A stretch of DNA of 64,000 nt from NCBI GenBank assembly GCA_012514185.1, contig JAAZAT010000129.1, positions 1 through 64,000 of the forward strand. Direction: 5' to 3'. Each line of letters begins with the position of its first letter. The stretch's first letter is position 1. This stretch comes from Spirochaetales bacterium. GTDB taxonomy: Bacteria; Spirochaetota; Spirochaetia; Sphaerochaetales; Sphaerochaetaceae. The notes under the pieces were generated by a model. It was not told where the DNA came from and searched no databases. It worked only from the letters and a program-made list of their open reading frames with translations. Shown in pieces: positions 63,310-64,000 of the stretch. Both the position numbers and the translations under genes were made by a program.

Positions 63310-64000
63310 ATGAACACGAGCATTGATCTGGATTCGACCCTATTCTCAGGACAGACGTTCGCTTGGGTGAAGCAGAACGGTGTCTATGAGGCGGTTGTCG
63401 ACAAGAATCTGGTCAGCTTTACCCCAGAGAGCTTTGATTCCCTGCTTCAGAAACACGAAGCGCTGCGCCATTATTTTGACATGGACTGGGAGTACGGAAA
63501 AGCCGAGTCCTATCTGGCTTGCCTCGATGATCATCTTGCCCGGGCAGTCAAGGCCTTCAAGGGCCTGCATATCCTCAATCAGGATCCATGGGAGGTTCTG
63601 ATGGCTTTTCTGCTCAGCCAGAACAACAACATCAAACGCATTCGAAGCATGTATGAGCGGCTTTCCCAGGAGCTGGGCACCCATGTTGAAGGAGTGTGGT
63701 ATGCGTTTCCGCGTCCCCAAGAACTGCTGGGAATCAGCGAAAGTGATTTACGGAGACTGGGCATGGGCTTTCGCGCCCCCTATCTGCTGGATGCAATCCA
63801 GAACCATGAAGTACTTTCCGGCATTGCGGACTTGGGCGACGACGAGGCATCGCGAGCTTTGCAAACCATACGGGGAGTGGGGCCGAAGGTGGCCTCTTGC
63901 ATTTTGGCGTTTGCCTATCATCGCCGGCAGGCTTTCCCCCTCGATACCTGGATGCTGAAGGTGATGCAGAAGCACTATCCAGGCCGTGATGCATCCTATT
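63310..64000 (+). CDS. 8-oxoguanine/HhH-GPD DNA glycosylase (OGG-like), truncated by window end
   Basis: LFSGQTFAWV, FLLSQNNNIKRIRSMYERL, LGMGFRAPYLLDA, IRGVGPKVASCILAFAYHRRQAFPLDTWM; frame open to the window edge. Confidence 0.88.
   Translation, partial: MNTSIDLDSTLFSGQTFAWVKQNGVYEAVVDKNLVSFTPESFDSLLQKHEALRHYFDMDWEYGKAESYLACLDDHLARAVKAFKGLHILNQDPWEVLMAFLLSQNNNIKRIRSMYERLSQELGTHVEGVWYAFPRPQELLGISESDLRRLGMGFRAPYLLDAIQNHEVLSGIADLGDDEASRALQTIRGVGPKVASCILAFAYHRRQAFPLDTWMLKVMQKHYPGRDASY

Noticed and set aside
1-64000. CRISPR arrays, transposases, prophage, tRNA/rRNA genes
   Set aside because: No regularly spaced repeats, no transposase or integrase motifs, and no tRNA-like TTCGAAT/TTCAAAT arms with matching acceptor stems were noticed; a dedicated scan (tRNAscan-SE, CRISPR finder) would be decisive.

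Overview
This 64 kb window is a dense, coding-rich bacterial chromosome segment. Gene content fits a spirochaete, probably Sphaerochaeta-like; that assignment is inference from protein families only. It carries about 50 CDS, mostly housekeeping: purine, proline, NAD, cysteine and aromatic metabolism, seryl- and asparaginyl-tRNA synthetases, peptidoglycan precursor genes (ddl, murE-like, murC, uppP), DNA repair (dinB, OGG-type glycosylase), a metal/siderophore ABC transporter, three long-chain acyl-CoA synthetase paralogues and a PPi-dependent phosphofructokinase. The main accessory block is a glycan-utilisation region at ~33.9-48.2 kb: GH20 hexosaminidase, ROK regulator, sugar ABC permeases and binding protein, GH2 beta-mannosidase, a GGDEF protein and a second GH2 enzyme. 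I saw no mobile element, CRISPR array, tRNA or rRNA. The best leads are: (1) three closely related ~21-25 bp palindromes, plus a weaker fourth, upstream of the GH20, ROK, binding-protein and GH2 genes, two of them overlapping the start-site region of near-identical promoters, which looks like a ROK regulon; (2) an unlisted 58-aa zinc-ribbon protein with a strong promoter and a 7-bp-arm inverted repeat at the predicted transcript 5' end; (3) a tandem Rrf2 pair next to cysK, whose promoter carries an inverted repeat; (4) a divergent RNA polymerase omega candidate downstream of yicC and a CMP-kinase-like gene with Asn in place of the Walker A Lys; (5) operator-like palindromes in front of the metal ABC operon and the DUF454 gene. 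No clearly novel multi-gene system (defence, secretion, RiPP, etc.) is evident.
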